The position numbers and the translations under genes were made by a program. This document shows positions 13,307 through 26,200 of a stretch of 64,000 nucleotides of DNA, piece by piece (positions within the stretch are counted from its first letter, which is position 1; the number at the start of each line of letters is the position of its first letter). Origin of the DNA: Crotophaga sulcirostris (taxonomy: Eukaryota; Chordata; Aves; Cuculiformes; Crotophagidae); NCBI GenBank assembly GCA_013397455.1, contig VYZB01000759.1:186001-250000 (forward strand), in the 5' to 3' direction. The notes beneath the pieces are model-generated. The model ran no database searches. It had not been told where the DNA came from and saw only the letters and a program-made list of their open reading frames with translations.

Positions 13307-13394
13307 TAGGCGTGGTGGTATTGGACTGATGTTTCGACTTGATGCTCTTAGAAGTCATTTCCATCCTTAATTGCTCTGTATGATTCTATGACCA

Positions 13395-15301
13395 AGGCAT
13401 CAAATGCCCCAGTGGCTGGGGAAGTTTGACCCAGCTCTATTCGTCATCCTCTTTTAATCAAATGGGGATCAGCATGTACCCTTCTCAGGAAGAAATTGCG
13501 GAAGGAATAAAGAAAGTTTCATTACTCAGAAGACGATGAAGAAGTAGTGTGATATGTGGCCTGTCCTGTGCTCTGGAAGGTAGGGAGGTATCTAAAGATC
13601 TTGAAAACAAAAAGCTGAAATCGATGCTGAGCTGGACCTAAATGAACAGTTCTGAGATCACTTTTAAATATAGAAGCCTCATACTAGAAGAGCCAACAAT
13701 CATGAACACTGTTATTATTTTGATGAACATTTTGTCACTTCCCTAAGGTAAGTTCACAAAAGAGTTGGCAGTAATTTTGGGGGAATACAGGATGATTGAT
13801 TGCAGTTTCTTTGTACTAGATTACTGTGACCAAAACATGTTTTATAACCAATCACATTAGATAGCTGTAATTAAATATAATAAAATGTTTTTTGAAAAAA
13901 GAAAGGCAGTTTATTGAGGGTAATACAATATAATACAATATCTTCACACAGGTTTTGTTAAGGGAAAATGTAAGCAAATCATGAATATGAAAATTATTAT
14001 TCTTCTGAGTCTATTTCAGATTTTTAGGGGAAAATCAGTCCATAATTTCAATTTGGTCTGATCCCCAGCTTCCTTAACTGATGGGTTTTGTTTTTATTTG
14101 TAGATAAGTCTTAACATTCAAAACGATGACATCAGGCTTTTTGGTTTTATTTTGAAAAAAGAAATTTGGAAGTAAAGTAGACAAATATTTCTCTAATTTC
14201 AAAAGATATAACTTGAAGTGATTGCTTAAAATCTTCATTATAAACTAAGAAAATACACTGACCTGAGAAAATTAAATCTCATTTTGTTTCTGTACAGAAT
14301 TTTGAGTCACAGTAATGTTTACTTTGACATATTGAGATGATTTTTTAGGTAGTAGCTGCTTCACTTCTATGCATAAATTGATTTCCATCAGGAACCTCAA
14401 GCTACATAAATGAGAAAACAAATTCTGTTTAGTTTTTTAAAATTTATACTCCTCGTAGGACCAGATTAATATGTAGATATAGAGTTCAATTTGATCAGCA
14501 CTTCAATACATCATGAGAGACTGTATGTAGCAAAATATCTTAATGTGTTCTGTAAATTTCCTATTTGTGAGGTAGAAAACGTTCCAAAGCTTAAAGATAT
14601 TCAAGTTGTATGCGGTGTTTATTTAGTTTATTCCCACTTACAAGTAACAAAAATTAATTTATGTACCCTTTTATTTAAAGTTATGGGAAGATACGTTGAT
14701 AAAGTTTCTGATTCAAAATTCATTTGAAATGCAATTAAATCATTTTACTTTGAATGAACATGGCCAGGGCAGAATGGGTTGTTCAATGGGGGAAGAAACA
14801 ACAGCTATCAAAGATGCATTTCAACCAGATTATCCTAATTACCTAGCTCAAAAGGAAGCCCACAGAGGCAGAGGTTAACCATACGGAAATTGCAGAGTCA
14901 GGAATAAAACATTCACATCTGCCATATAACTGGGCTTAATGTCACTACTTTTTCTTTTTGCTTTCAACTCTTCAAGTTGAAAAACCCAGTTTAAATCTGC
15001 CCAGGATCTCCTGAATGCTAAGTTAGCTACCATACCAGTTTTTTTATGGTGAGACTGAAAAAGTGATGAATTTCTGTGTACTATGTCTGTAGTCAGCAGC
15101 AGCAGTGCAGTGACAAAGTTACCTACATAAATAGACAAAAAGGATGCTGCTGACAGAGGGATCAGGCTTTGTGGCTTTTATTTCCACCAATAATCCTGGC
15201 TTTCTAAAATGATTAGACTTTCTCCGTTTGTCCAGATCGGGGTGTAGATGCAGTCATGGTAGCATGGTAGCAATCATCATGGGAACATGGATGATAGGTT
15301 G
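13395..15301. other. Unique non-coding DNA between CR1 copies
   Basis: No gene is seen. An exact 10-bp tandem duplication (taatacaata twice) is at 13921-13940. Short opposing open frames at 14491-15138 have no recognisable domain. Confidence 0.55.
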
Positions 15302-15714
15302 AGCAGTGAAGCTCATGAAGGGTCTAAAAAACAAGCCTTGTGAGGAGATACTGAGAGAATAGGGATGTTCAGTCTGGTGAAAAGGAGGCTGAGGGAAGAC
15401 TTTATTGCTCTTTACAACTACCTGAAGGGTGGTTGTAGTGAGGTGGGTGTTGATCTCTTTCCCCAAGTAACAAGTGATAGCATGAGAGGAAATGTCCTGA
15501 AGTTGTTCCAGGGAGGTTTAAATCAGATACTTGGAAATATTAGTTCACTGAAAGGCTTTTCAAGCATTGGAATAGGCTGCCCTGGGAAGTGGCTGAGTCG
15601 CCATTCCTGGAGGTATTTAAAAGATGTGTAGGTGTGGTGCTTAGGGACATGTTTATGATTAGACTCGATGACCTTAAAGGCCTTTTCAAATCTAAACAAT
15701 TCTGTGATCCTGTG
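15302..15714 (+). mobile_element. CR1 LINE, 5'-truncated copy
   Basis: A plus-strand CR1 fragment that parallels the 3' part of the copy ending at 13394. The order is 'gtgaagctcatgaagggtct', the 'aaaaggaggctgaggga' segment, then 'ggttgtagtgaggtgggtgt', the 'cattcctggaggtatttaaa' end of ORF2, and a short 3' UTR. It ends in a degenerate tail attctgtgatcctgtg at 15699-15714. Part of the ORF2 C-terminal frame is still open (15365-15631) but is altered around 15540-15560 compared with relatives. The similarity to 12948-13390 suggests the same subfamily. Confidence 0.93.
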
Positions 15715-17082
15715 GAAGGCGACAGGCTCTTCTGCCCATGCTCAGAGTGGACATGCTGATGCCATCAGAGGGATACTTTATTAACTGGGGTTACCATTAC
15801 AGGCACTGAATTGCCACCTAGTACTGTACATCTGGCTTCAAGCATGCAGATAACTTTCAGGAGTAGATGCAATAAGCTGTTGGATTTATATTTTGTATCA
15901 GCATATGTAAATTCTAGTGATTAAAAAAACATAAGAATCTTGCCCTTTTTCACACTGTTACAAGCTTGTTATGTCCCTTTATCAGTCTTTCCTCAAAGGA
16001 GGAAAACTTCTAAATCTTCACAGTAAAACATTAAAAAAAAGATTTTTTTTTCTTTAATGACTTTTTCATACTCACATTTTTCTTTTTTTTTGGACAAAAG
16101 CATAAAGCCAAATCAGAGTGTAAAGAAGGAAGAAAACAAGGAACATAAATTGAAGATGATTTTCTTCAAGCCTCTGACTGATTATTATGGGGGAATGAGG
16201 AAGATTTCTTACCTTCTACAAAATAGAAGCTGTTTTTCTTTGTATTCTTTGAGTGAAGAACCCTAGCCTTGCTCTTTTGTTTTCTCCTTAATGCCATTAG
16301 TTTTTGACAAAGAGAGAGAAAGAGACAGCTTGTATGCACACTGTGTCCCTATAGAATCAATTATTTTTTTGGTATTGGACATATCATTATTACTTAGTTG
16401 ATTAAACTAACTATTTGAGATGCCCTTCACAGACTGCTATTGATCTTATGAATACGTTAAAAACTACATACATTCTTTACCCTGATATCTACCAATATTT
16501 TTTGCCTTCTCTCTACATCTTTTTAGTTAGAATTTGTGCACTACTTATTCTCCTGTAGGCAACATCAAAAAACAGGAACTATAAATATCTTTCTCTCATT
16601 CATCACGGTGTCTTTATTGTATGTGTTAAACTTCAGTAAACTGGAAACCTCTTTATCCTCGTGGAATAGGTTTTTTTGCGTAGCTCCATAGATTTAAGCG
16701 TATAAAAAGAGCTTTGTCACTTTTCAGGGATGAGAATCTGTGCTGCTTCTCCCTCTCTCCTATACTAAACCATCTTCCCTGGAAAGAAACAGTCAAGGTA
16801 GCATTGAAACATCAATTTAGTCTTCTGTCTCTTGGGTTATTCTCAAATCTTGTTAATTCTCACAAAACTCTGAGTCCAGTGGACCTGCCCAAAACAACAG
16901 GCTGTCTTATGAGTTGCTTGGAAAGTCTAAAACTGTCTGCTCTGCAACTTGTCTGATCTCAATCAGTAGGGTCCCTGCTCCGGGAGCTGTGAGTTAACCT
17001 TAAGAATCAGCCTTATTTCCTGCCATTTTTACTCAGAATAGGTCTTGCCCTAGGCAGATAAAGCTCTTACAACACTTTGGCT
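15715..17082. other. Unique non-coding DNA
   Basis: No gene is seen. A short T/A-rich run (about 16030-16092) and a GA-rich run (about 16311-16328) are the only simple-sequence features. Confidence 0.55.
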
Positions 17083-17093
17083 AAATAAATAAA
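17083..17093 (+). repeat. Left copy of a candidate CR1 target-site repeat
   Basis: The 11-mer aaataaataaa abuts the 5' end of the CR1 body and is repeated exactly at 17435-17445 directly after the tail. This is the arrangement expected for a target-site duplication. The motif is low-complexity, so chance or slippage is possible. Confidence 0.5.
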
Positions 17094-17434
17094 TTGCTCT
17101 CTACAACTACCTAAAAGGAGATTGTAGTCAGACAGGGGTTGGTCTCTTCTCTCAGGTTACCAGTGGCAGAACAAGAGGACATGGACTCAAGCTTCATCAG
17201 GGGAGGTTTAGGCTTGATATTAGGAAAAAGTTCTTCACTGAAAGGGTGACTGGCCATTGGAATGCGCTGCCCGGGGAGGTAGTGGAGTCGCCAACCCTGG
17301 AGGTGTTTAAGAAGAGATTGGGTGAGGCACTCAGTGCCATGGTTTAGATGAAGAGTTGGTGTTAGTGTTGGGTTATAAGTTGGACTCAATGATCTCAAAG
17401 ATCCTTTCCAACCTTGTGATACTGTGATACTGTG
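17094..17434 (+). mobile_element. CR1 LINE, young-looking 5'-truncated copy with GATACTGT tail
   Basis: A plus-strand CR1 3' fragment covering the last part of ORF2 and the 3' UTR. The UTR contains the family phrase 'ttggactcaatgatctcaaa' and 'atcctttccaacctt'. It ends in two perfect GATACTGT octamers plus one G (17418-17434). The ORF2 C-terminal frame is still open, so this is among the least decayed copies in the window. Its tail and coding piece resemble the antisense copy at 52.94-53.22 kb more than the other CR1 copies here. An 11-bp direct repeat flanks it. Confidence 0.94.
17096..17347 (+). pseudogene. CR1 ORF2 C-terminal fragment, frame intact
   Basis: Eighty-three codons are open from the truncation point to a natural stop at 17345-17347. 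They encode the family C-terminus after the reverse transcriptase, with legible stretches such as '[19 protein letters not shown]', '[15 protein letters not shown]' and '[16 protein letters not shown]'. There is no start codon near the beginning and no promoter, so it is a remnant rather than a gene. The lack of stops or frameshifts points to fairly recent insertion. The role of this C-terminal region is not known to me in detail. Confidence 0.85.
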
Positions 17435-17445
17435 AAATAAATAAA
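17435..17445 (+). repeat. Right copy of a candidate CR1 target-site repeat
   Basis: An exact copy of the 11-mer at 17083-17093. It follows immediately after the CR1 tail octamers. Confidence 0.5.
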
Positions 17446-19186
17446 CACATGATACAAAGAGCAAATAGAGAACAATACACAGTGGATGAGAGACAAGGAA
17501 CATATGCGTGAAATTTTCTCGGCCATTAAAATATTATTTATTTAAAGGGAGTCTCTAGCCTCTCTTCTGAAAATATGTGACAGATGATCGAATCTACTAG
17601 GAGAGAAAGCTTTCTTAATTTACAGATTAGCTCAGTTCACTTGGCCTTTCACAGAGATCATCTAGAGTGCTGTACTTAGTGTCTTTTTGCTCCTCCAGAA
17701 TACTTCAAGTCTTCATCAAGTCCCATATTACATCTGTTAGCAGCTTGTACTTTTGACTCTATCAAATCATCTGGGTGCCTGTATGTGGGCAGCTGAATGG
17801 AGCACTGCAAGTAGGATCCAGCTCTGGACAAAGAAGTTCAAAAAAAAGTATCCAAGTGGGCAGTATAGGCAGAAAAGGTCTAAGCAGCAGGTAGTTGGGT
17901 CTAGATAGCAATTAGCTGACCTGCTGCTAGAGACTCGAATCGATTTCCTCATTATAAGTGTCCGGTGGTATTTTTTATGGTCTTTCACACCTGAAAAAAA
18001 TTACACAAAGCTGATAAATGAGACATAGGACAGACAAGGGGCCGGAATCATTCCAGAACAGTTCATGGAAACCACACAAAATGCGCTTGCATGTTTCATA
18101 GGATACTAAATAGCTCAGTTGTGTCTTGTGCATTCTACAATGAGTTTAATCCTCTTCTAGTTTCAATCAACTGTATTGATTTAATTGCCTGGATAGTACA
18201 ATTCGTACACTTAGATCATGTGTAGACACTCAAATATTTCTTAGCATGGACCTTCATCCCACTGTACACTTTCTGTTGAGGTCTTCTGGCTTCAGCAAAG
18301 AGAAATGTGATCACGAGTTTAATCAATAGGAATGCCATTTTGTCATTATTTCAGTACATTATTTTACCTCTTAAGAGTATTTGTTATAGTATACAAGTCT
18401 GTTTTCCACTTTATTTTGATATCTAATCATTGTACAAGTTTTTTCTGTTGTTTTACTTCTTACTGACCTGACTTTGTCCATCTGCTGCAAAGATCAAGCT
18501 TTTGTGGACTACAATTCTATTCCTTACATATTTCTTTGTGCAAAACTAAGACAACCTCATCCTCAGGGAACTGTTAGAATAGATCAAAATTTAAAAGGGC
18601 TGGGTGTCTAAAGGGAGTATTTTAAGACTAGCCTGAAACTTGTAAAATATATTTCTTTCAAAAGAAAGAATAAGGAGTGTTATTTCAGACAACTCAAGGA
18701 TGTCGTGCCCTGGAGCATCTATTAAGAAGGCTTATAAAAAAAGATGACCTTTGGACACTTCACAACGTAAAGTTACTCATTGCTGAATACTATTTGACAG
18801 GTTCTGCTAAAGCCTGACAAAAGACTGAGAAATGGTGCACTATGAAAGATGATTGAATGCGAAAAAATTGTTTGGTTTCCTAATCAGACATATTGTGAAG
18901 ATTATTTCAAGCAAAACAATAAGATGACATTTTTCATCTTCCAAAATTTCAGATAGGTGATCTCATCAAATCCCTGTGCAACACACTAGCATCTGAATCA
19001 TATTGCTAACTCAGTGTTGGCAGAGGCAAGATTTCATCAACAGGAAAATACAGAATAAAACTTTCCCCCTTCATAAGTCCTATTACTATCAACCAAGTAC
19101 AGTCACTTAAATGTATTTTCAGTAGATTTGTCCAAAGTATGTATTCATTAGAAATAAAATGGACATTTTACAGACATATATATTTC

Positions 19187-19219
19187 TTTTTTTTTTCCTT
19201 TTATTCTTTTTTTTTTTTT
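19187..19219. repeat. Poly-T / pyrimidine tract
   Basis: Runs of 10 and 13 Ts (19187-19196 and 19207-19219) are separated by ccttttattc. Read on the minus strand this is an A-rich tail, but no retroposed body was recognised next to it. Confidence 0.8.
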
Positions 19220-22200
19220 GATTGGGTGTGACAGTTCACTGTGGTATTAGCCATGGCCTTGAATTACATCATGGAAGGTAAATGCCATGGCATAGTGATA
19301 TACTCCACTCTGTAATCAATTATTCAATGATTTCAGTAAGAAAAGCTAACTAATGGCTTTCAATAAAGACAAGTAAAGAACAAAAACCAGGTGTTGGTTT
19401 CTGTTGTGTTTTTCTAACAGGGTTAAAACTGATAGGAATAATATATCTAAGCACAATATGGTGTTTCACAGGGCAGTATTTACACAATTATCTCTTTCAC
19501 TGCCCCCGTGTATGCCTGCAAAATCCTTATCCTGTACTTAAAGAATCTTGTCTAGGCAGATGTAGAAACTTTTTCTGTTTGTCACTGTCTTTCTCAAGAA
19601 ATTATATTTGCAAACAAGGTATAGTTTCCAAACAGAAAGTATAGTTACATACTGACAGATATGTACAGGAGGAGACAAGAGAAGAGCCAAATGTGGAATA
19701 ATTTGAATGAATGTATGTTTTCTCTTAGATATTTCCATTTAATCCTGTTGGTAGTTTCCTTCTTCAATCACTAGGCAACTGCTTCCTTTCAGTCTTATTC
19801 CACTTCTGTTAATTATAGTGTGGCTTGTTACCCCAGTGTAAACTCTCCCTACTTTAATTTCTTTGTACAGTTCTTCCTTTTCTGAGGTTCTTTTATACAC
19901 ACAGTTAAAAATATAATTGCAAAAGTAACTTCTCTTTCCTTACTGTCTAGCAAGCAGCTAGGAAGTTTGCCTGTGTTCTCATGCTTGTACCATAAATCCA
20001 AATGAATGAAATGTTTGTTTTTCTTTTGAACAATCACCTACAGGATAAGTAATAGTGTCTTTTTCATTGCAGTAATGCAATGTTATTAAAATATGTCACA
20101 CTAGAATAAAACTTCACCAGTACTGAGCATCCTAGGGGAGATCCATGCTTGTGAAACTTCTTTTCTGTTATCATCAGTGCTAAAAAGTGAGGTGACACGG
20201 GAACAGTGTGAGAATTAAAATTTTTTTCTAGAGATAAGTACAAGATTGCCATCTGAGACTCCTCGGAAGTACTCGGAGTAATCAGACACCAAAACTGTTA
20301 CTGAAGGAGTTTCCAATGTGAAAAAGGAAAGGGCAAGGACAAGAGGAAGATAAATGCTGTAGAAACCTGTATTCAGGAACGTTCACCACAGTAATAGTCT
20401 CGTTTCTTCTTGGTGATAGGATGCTTACGATCTATTTTCATTTACAAACATGAAAAGTATTTTAAGAAGCTAAATATATTATCACTGAGTATTTCCTTAC
20501 AAAGTATTGTGCAGCCATGTTAAATTTCTTCCCGGAAATCTTTTGCTACCATTTCAGACTAGATTTTGCATCTGGGAAAAACAGATCAATTTTCTCATAC
20601 AAGCCAGCAGTTTGCATGCAAGCAGGTAACTGTGTGATTGTTTGACCCATGTATCAAATACATGCTAAAGGAAATGAGTGATGGGGAAAGAAAAAGGGCT
20701 GGAAATTTCTAAGAAAATATTTTCAATGTATGTAATCTTCTAATAAAAGATACTGAGAAATTCAGCGTTTGACTCCAAAAGGAGTGGAAAGGAAATTTTT
20801 GACATTTAGTATAAATATTGACATTTGCTTATGTAAAAACCACAGGTAAATTTTATATGCTGAAAAAAATAATTCTAACCAAGAAATTAATTAGCAGGGG
20901 AAACACTCATGGCAATCACTTGGTTGTATGATCCACAGGGTGTCATGACTCTCCACTGTGAAAAAAATGAACAGAAATAGAAGTAGACAAAACTGAACTG
21001 GGAATAGTAATCTTCTTTCTGTTATGTGGTTTGTTTGATTTTTTGTTGATTTTTCTTTTTTGTCGTGAGAAAAAACGTAACTTGCACTGCTGTAGGATAA
21101 GAATGGTTTGTCTCAGATTAACAACTGGAGAATTCATTCAACATACTTATTTTCTGGCTATTTAGTTTCTATTTCTTTTGTTTTACTGAAACCTTGGGTA
21201 ACAGTATGCCAATCATATTAAGAAAATCCTAGCTCTAGGCACTGATCAGTTAATACTAGCATCACCTGTAGGAGAGCATGTTTTGGGCCTTGGTCCTTCA
21301 TTTCCAGTTATACTTTTAAGTGAACTGCTTCCCCTACTCCTGGTTGGTATTATATTTGGAGACTTTACAGACTCATCTCTCTCTCAACATTTCTATAATA
21401 AAATTTCTATAGGTCTTCCATGGTCTTTCCAGATGTTGCTTAAAATAGAAATATTGACATGGCCAGGAGTCTACATTCCTTTGACCAGTCTCTGGAAAAT
21501 ATTTCCAGTATTAATTAGTTCAAAATGTAAGAAGTTGAATCAGAAAAAGTCCTATACTTGTCCTAGATCCTCTCTTTCCTTCTGCATTATGATCCAGGGG
21601 GATGTGGTAGTATCTCTTGCTCAAACCCAAGGTGTGTGATATATAACATGCTAATTAGAGCACGATATCTGTCTGTGAATGACCTTGTAGATTTCCCAGC
21701 TGACTTGTATTCAGTTCTCTTCCCCTAGATTTAGAGCCAACACCTAAGCATAAATAAAGTTGGATGAGCTAAATCTCACTTATAGTTATCACAGGCCTGA
21801 TGCTTTACTGACTCACTGCGAGGTGCTTAGAAGATAAGACTTGCACTGTAGAGCTTCACTGCATTGCAAAAAGCTTTATCTATGCAACCTTGATTCTGAA
21901 ACGAATCCAAGATTTTTTCCTATTTTCCTATAAAACATCATGTACAATGCATATCAATCCAAAGTCAATAATTAGAAAAGCACAGATTTCCCCTCTTACC
22001 TGTTATCACAGTTGCCCCTAATTAAACCCACACTGTTTGAATCTACTGAGTACTGCCCTGTATTGTTTGATCACCTAGTCACTTGTGGCTTTTTATTAGT
22101 TTTGTGGTCACCTGCTTTCCTCATCTACTTGCTCCTTTTAACCTTTTCCAGTTTAAAGGCAGGCTAAAGGATGCAAGGACAGCTAATTTAAGACCCAATT

Positions 22201-23252
22201 AACTCTAGCTTCCTTAAATTCCTGTGGATCTCTCATTAATCTCTCTTTCATCTTGACCTTTATTCTTCCCTTAGGTGTTGACCCAAAAAGGGATCTTCAG
22301 GAAGAGGTGTTTAGACCACTGTGAATTCTACAGTGAAAGGTAACGAATATTGCTCCGCAGGAACTACAATGCTAGAACACTATGGTATGCACAGGTACTT
22401 GCAGAAAAGTCTGAGACACTGCAATAATAAATGAGATATTATTTTCTTGAGGGACAGAAATGGTGGGAAGAAAGTTCAGGCATCATAGTAGTGAATGTCC
22501 TATAAGGTGATTTTTGCCATCAGTGGCCATAGGTTGTTTTACAAAGTCTAAGAAACTCTGTATCCTATAACACATTATGAAATCATGTATCATCTGCAAT
22601 AAAAGTCACTCTATATAGTATGTCTATAACATTTGATTTCTATGTGAACTGAACAGCAAAACAATTTTGAGCTGTTTCTGCCAGGAAATGAAGATCACTG
22701 GTCAACTTGAGTCAGCGCACTATCCTGAAAATGTTCACCATAATTGACTCAAACTAAGTAAGAGTGTGTGTCAAACTTCAGTAATTTGGATTTAACAGTG
22801 AAAGGAAAGTATATGCAATATATGCAGTATAGCATATACCTTTTTTAAATGGATATGTGCTAGAAAACACTAAATTTTCTGGATATCCTGAGGTATCTGC
22901 TGATGTCTGACATTTTGCAATATGATCTGGCATCAAATGATTCCTCAAAAATTATTTAATTATTTTTGAACAGTCATCCTAAAACTTCATATGTTAATCT
23001 TTAGACGAAATACAAATAACTGGAGAAACTAGACAGTTCCTCAGGAGAAAGGGACATTTTGTAGGAAAATTCAATTTGCAGTCAGACACAGCTTTTGACA
23101 AACAATTACCAGGAATAATATATGAAAACATGTAGTGAAAGTATGATGGTACTTGTGCATGCTGATGACTTAATTACTTTTGACCTGAAAATCACGTACT
23201 GTCTTTTAAATATTAGTCCTACAATGGGATGATGTTGTACAGTCAGTGTTAC

Positions 23253-23272
23253 TAATTAAATATATTTAATTA
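23253..23272. repeat. 20-bp perfect AT palindrome
   Basis: The sequence reads the same on both strands over 20 bases. It is followed by a further AT-rich stretch with a smaller palindrome (attttaaaat). It could extrude as a cruciform or simply reflect base composition. Confidence 0.75.
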
Positions 23273-26200
23273 TTTTAAAATTTAATTATTCATTTCAAAG
23301 GCAAGACATCGGAGGTAAGAAACTAATGCGTGGTTACACAGAGGAGCTTAAAGTGGATCTGATCATGGGCATTTTATATATGATGCAGTTTTGAAATTAA
23401 AAGTCACAATACAGTGAATATGTAGTGTTGCAGTATGTAAATATAATACTCTTTACATTAGAATTCAGAATATGGTTATTGACTTGTTGATAAACACTAA
23501 GCAACAAGAAAGATGATCAACTAATCAATATAGAATACAGGTTACAGGAATGTGAGATGGTTTGCTGTCAACCTCTTCTTTCAAATTTGATTTCATATTC
23601 CAAACTGTGTTTCGAATTATTTGTCTTGCTCAACATTAAGGTATTTTATCACACTAATCCCTCAGTTTCAGATGACAACCTCTAGTTGCTACAAATCAGA
23701 CAACTTTTTCAGCTTTCAGTATCTTCATATTAATTTTCAGGGAACACGACTAAGACTCGCAGCATCTGGTTTCATGATCTGAGCCTGCAGTTAAGATTAC
23801 AAAACTGTATTTTTAGAATTAGTGGAATAAAATTCTTTCCTAAAGCCTTTACTCATGAAGACTGGAAAAATTTTACTATCCAGTATCAACAAAAAGTGGT
23901 TACCTTTCCCTGGTTCAGTGAAACTGATCGTAACAAACAATGAAACAATGTAGTACAGTACATTATGGTACAAGATATGGGATTAAGAAAGAACTCTTCA
24001 CTCACATAAGGTAATGCAAATAGAAATAAAGTTAACCATAAGCTAGAAAGGTTCACAATGTCCTATTATCTTCAGTAAAAGGAAAAAGAGTGAGTAAAGG
24101 AAGTTTATTTTTTTCAAGAAGCATCACGTACTATTTGGATGATGTTTAAAGTCTACCTTGATAGTATTCTATAACAATGTCAGTAAACCCATTGAGAAAT
24201 GTTTACTTGTTATATAAATATGAAAAAATTGCATGATTAGATTCACAATGAACAGGTTAATCAATAAGAAGCAAAAGGGAATTCAAGCATTTGATTGCTA
24301 ATGAACTTTTTTTTAAGAAATTATTTTTCCTTGGTGCCTGCACTGTTGAAGGTCCTTGTATACATTTGAAGGGCCTATGGCATGATAAATAAAGGTGTTG
24401 TCCACCAATTTTACCAGACAGTATATAGTTTCAAAAGGTTGTTTAATTGTTTTGTTTGGGTTTTTTTAAATGTTTTGAATGTAAATCCAACAAGTTTTAA
24501 ACAGACTGCAGGCTATATTGAGAACATTTTGTTGTGAAAATTTTTATAGTCTTCAGAGACTCAAGAATCTTAAGATCTTCTTGAGAGAATCAGAATGTTC
24601 TGAAATTAATACCACTCATTCTTTGCATTATCTTGGTACTTTAAAATGAAACTTCATGTTTAACCAATTAAATATAAAAGGAAGGGAGTTAATGAAACTG
24701 CCTTTTCTGGAGTCATACAAGACTCAAGGTCAGGAGTTAAAGTTTGGATAGTTCTGCCACTTTAATTAATAACTAATTGGTGTCTTCATTAAAAAAAAAT
24801 TGTTGTAGTTCAATGTCTAATGAGTTCTGAAGTTATTATAGACAAAACTAGAGAAATATTAATTAACAACAAAAAATGTATTCCTTACCAATATACATAT
24901 AATGTAGCTTAAATATAGCAAATATATATTTTAATGGTCAGCTGTGAAATACCTTTAAATCAGAATTCATCTTTTCTCTCTGCCAGCAGTTTTTCACCTG
25001 TCATCTGCTGACTCTTCGATCTCTCCCTGTCTATTCATGGTACATGCTAAAAACTCTGATTACCTGAGCCTATCGAGTACCTTTTTCCTTCAGTACTGCA
25101 TGTCTAGTGTAACCTTCACTAGCTCAATTGGGAACTATTGTTACACATTATTATAAAGATATTAATTTGCAGTTTTCTCAAGACCTTCTATACTCAAGTT
25201 GGACCATTGCAACAAGGACCTCTGTGTCGTTGGGACTTGAGATTGGCTCCTGAGATTCTTTCTGTGAGCAGCTCATTGCCAGAACCACTTAGATATCTGA
25301 TGTAACTTCTCTAGGTATGTTGATCTTGTCTGCAGCACAATGAATTTATCTGTTAAAGTGTTGGTCTGTTGGCAGATCTTATATATTGCTTCCATGTCCA
25401 TGAAGATTCACAAGACACTTCAATTTCTTAAAAAACTGGATATTGTTTCCTTTAATGACAGAAATACATTGATTCAGTAATAATTTGGATACTCATTAAA
25501 TGGCCTGGAATTTCTAGGTTTCTTTCAAATTCAGTATTTGTCTGTAATGAGAGACTCACAGAGATGGCTTTATTTTCACAGGTGTTTTTCAGTTTCTTAC
25601 CAAAGTTAGTCATAGAGCTCAAACTGGTTTAATATTTTTAATTCATGTCTCTCCTGATTTTATTTCCCATCTCACTAATATAATGTGACCTCTAAGACAC
25701 GGAGAAAGTAAATATTGGTTTTATTAAGCACTCAGAAGACCTACTGCAGGAAGAGTTTTTAATTAATTCCTTTTTGCAGAAAATTCTAAAATCCTCAGCA
25801 AAGGGTAAAGTTTCCAGAATATATTTTTCCTTTGAAAAGTACAAGTGCATTATTTGGATTAGTTTAGTTCAGAGTGACTCTGTAACTGTGCTCCCCTGGA
25901 GGCTCTCATCAAAGAACGTGTACTCAGAGGACATTAGTGGGAAGGGTTGTCTCCATACCAGCAGTTAATCCTGGGAATAATAACGATAAAAAATAAAACC
26001 CAATGTAATCAACAGATTTCTACCACAGATGAAAACAGCATTGTGAGATTTCTTGTACAGTTTATACAAGTGTAGTGAGTAGATTGCCTTCTGGAATGGC
26101 ACAGACTTTTCACAATTCATGTCAAGCATAAGTGAACCTACTTGGGTTTGATTCACTCTCATTAAGCTTCTCTGCAAGGCTTTTATTATTAATTACCACT

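Larger units (their letters stand above)
11430..13394 (+). mobile_element. CR1 LINE, about 2 kb, reverse transcriptase region plus 3' end
   Basis: This is the longest mobile element in the window. It lacks ORF1 and the endonuclease part of ORF2 and starts a little upstream of the reverse transcriptase. It runs through the reverse transcriptase and the C-terminal part of ORF2, then a short 3' UTR. It ends at the degenerate tail at 13371-13390, which closes with tatgattctatg. The start is set where peptide similarity to CR1 ORF2 fades and could be 30-40 bases off. Several in-frame stops and at least two frameshifts show that the copy is dead. It shares a subfamily-like 3' half with the copy at 15.3 kb (for example the 'aggtgggtgttg' stretch). 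A strong G-run cluster lies at 11636-11669. Confidence 0.95.

Noticed and set aside
17111..17503. 130-codon minus-strand open frame
   Set aside because: It is antisense to the plus-strand CR1 ORF2 C-terminus and its 3' UTR. It is a shadow of the transposon.
21283..21639. 118-codon plus-strand open frame with a hydrophobic N-terminus
   Set aside because: Looks like a signal peptide at first sight, but there is no domain, no promoter or splice context, and composition matches the background.
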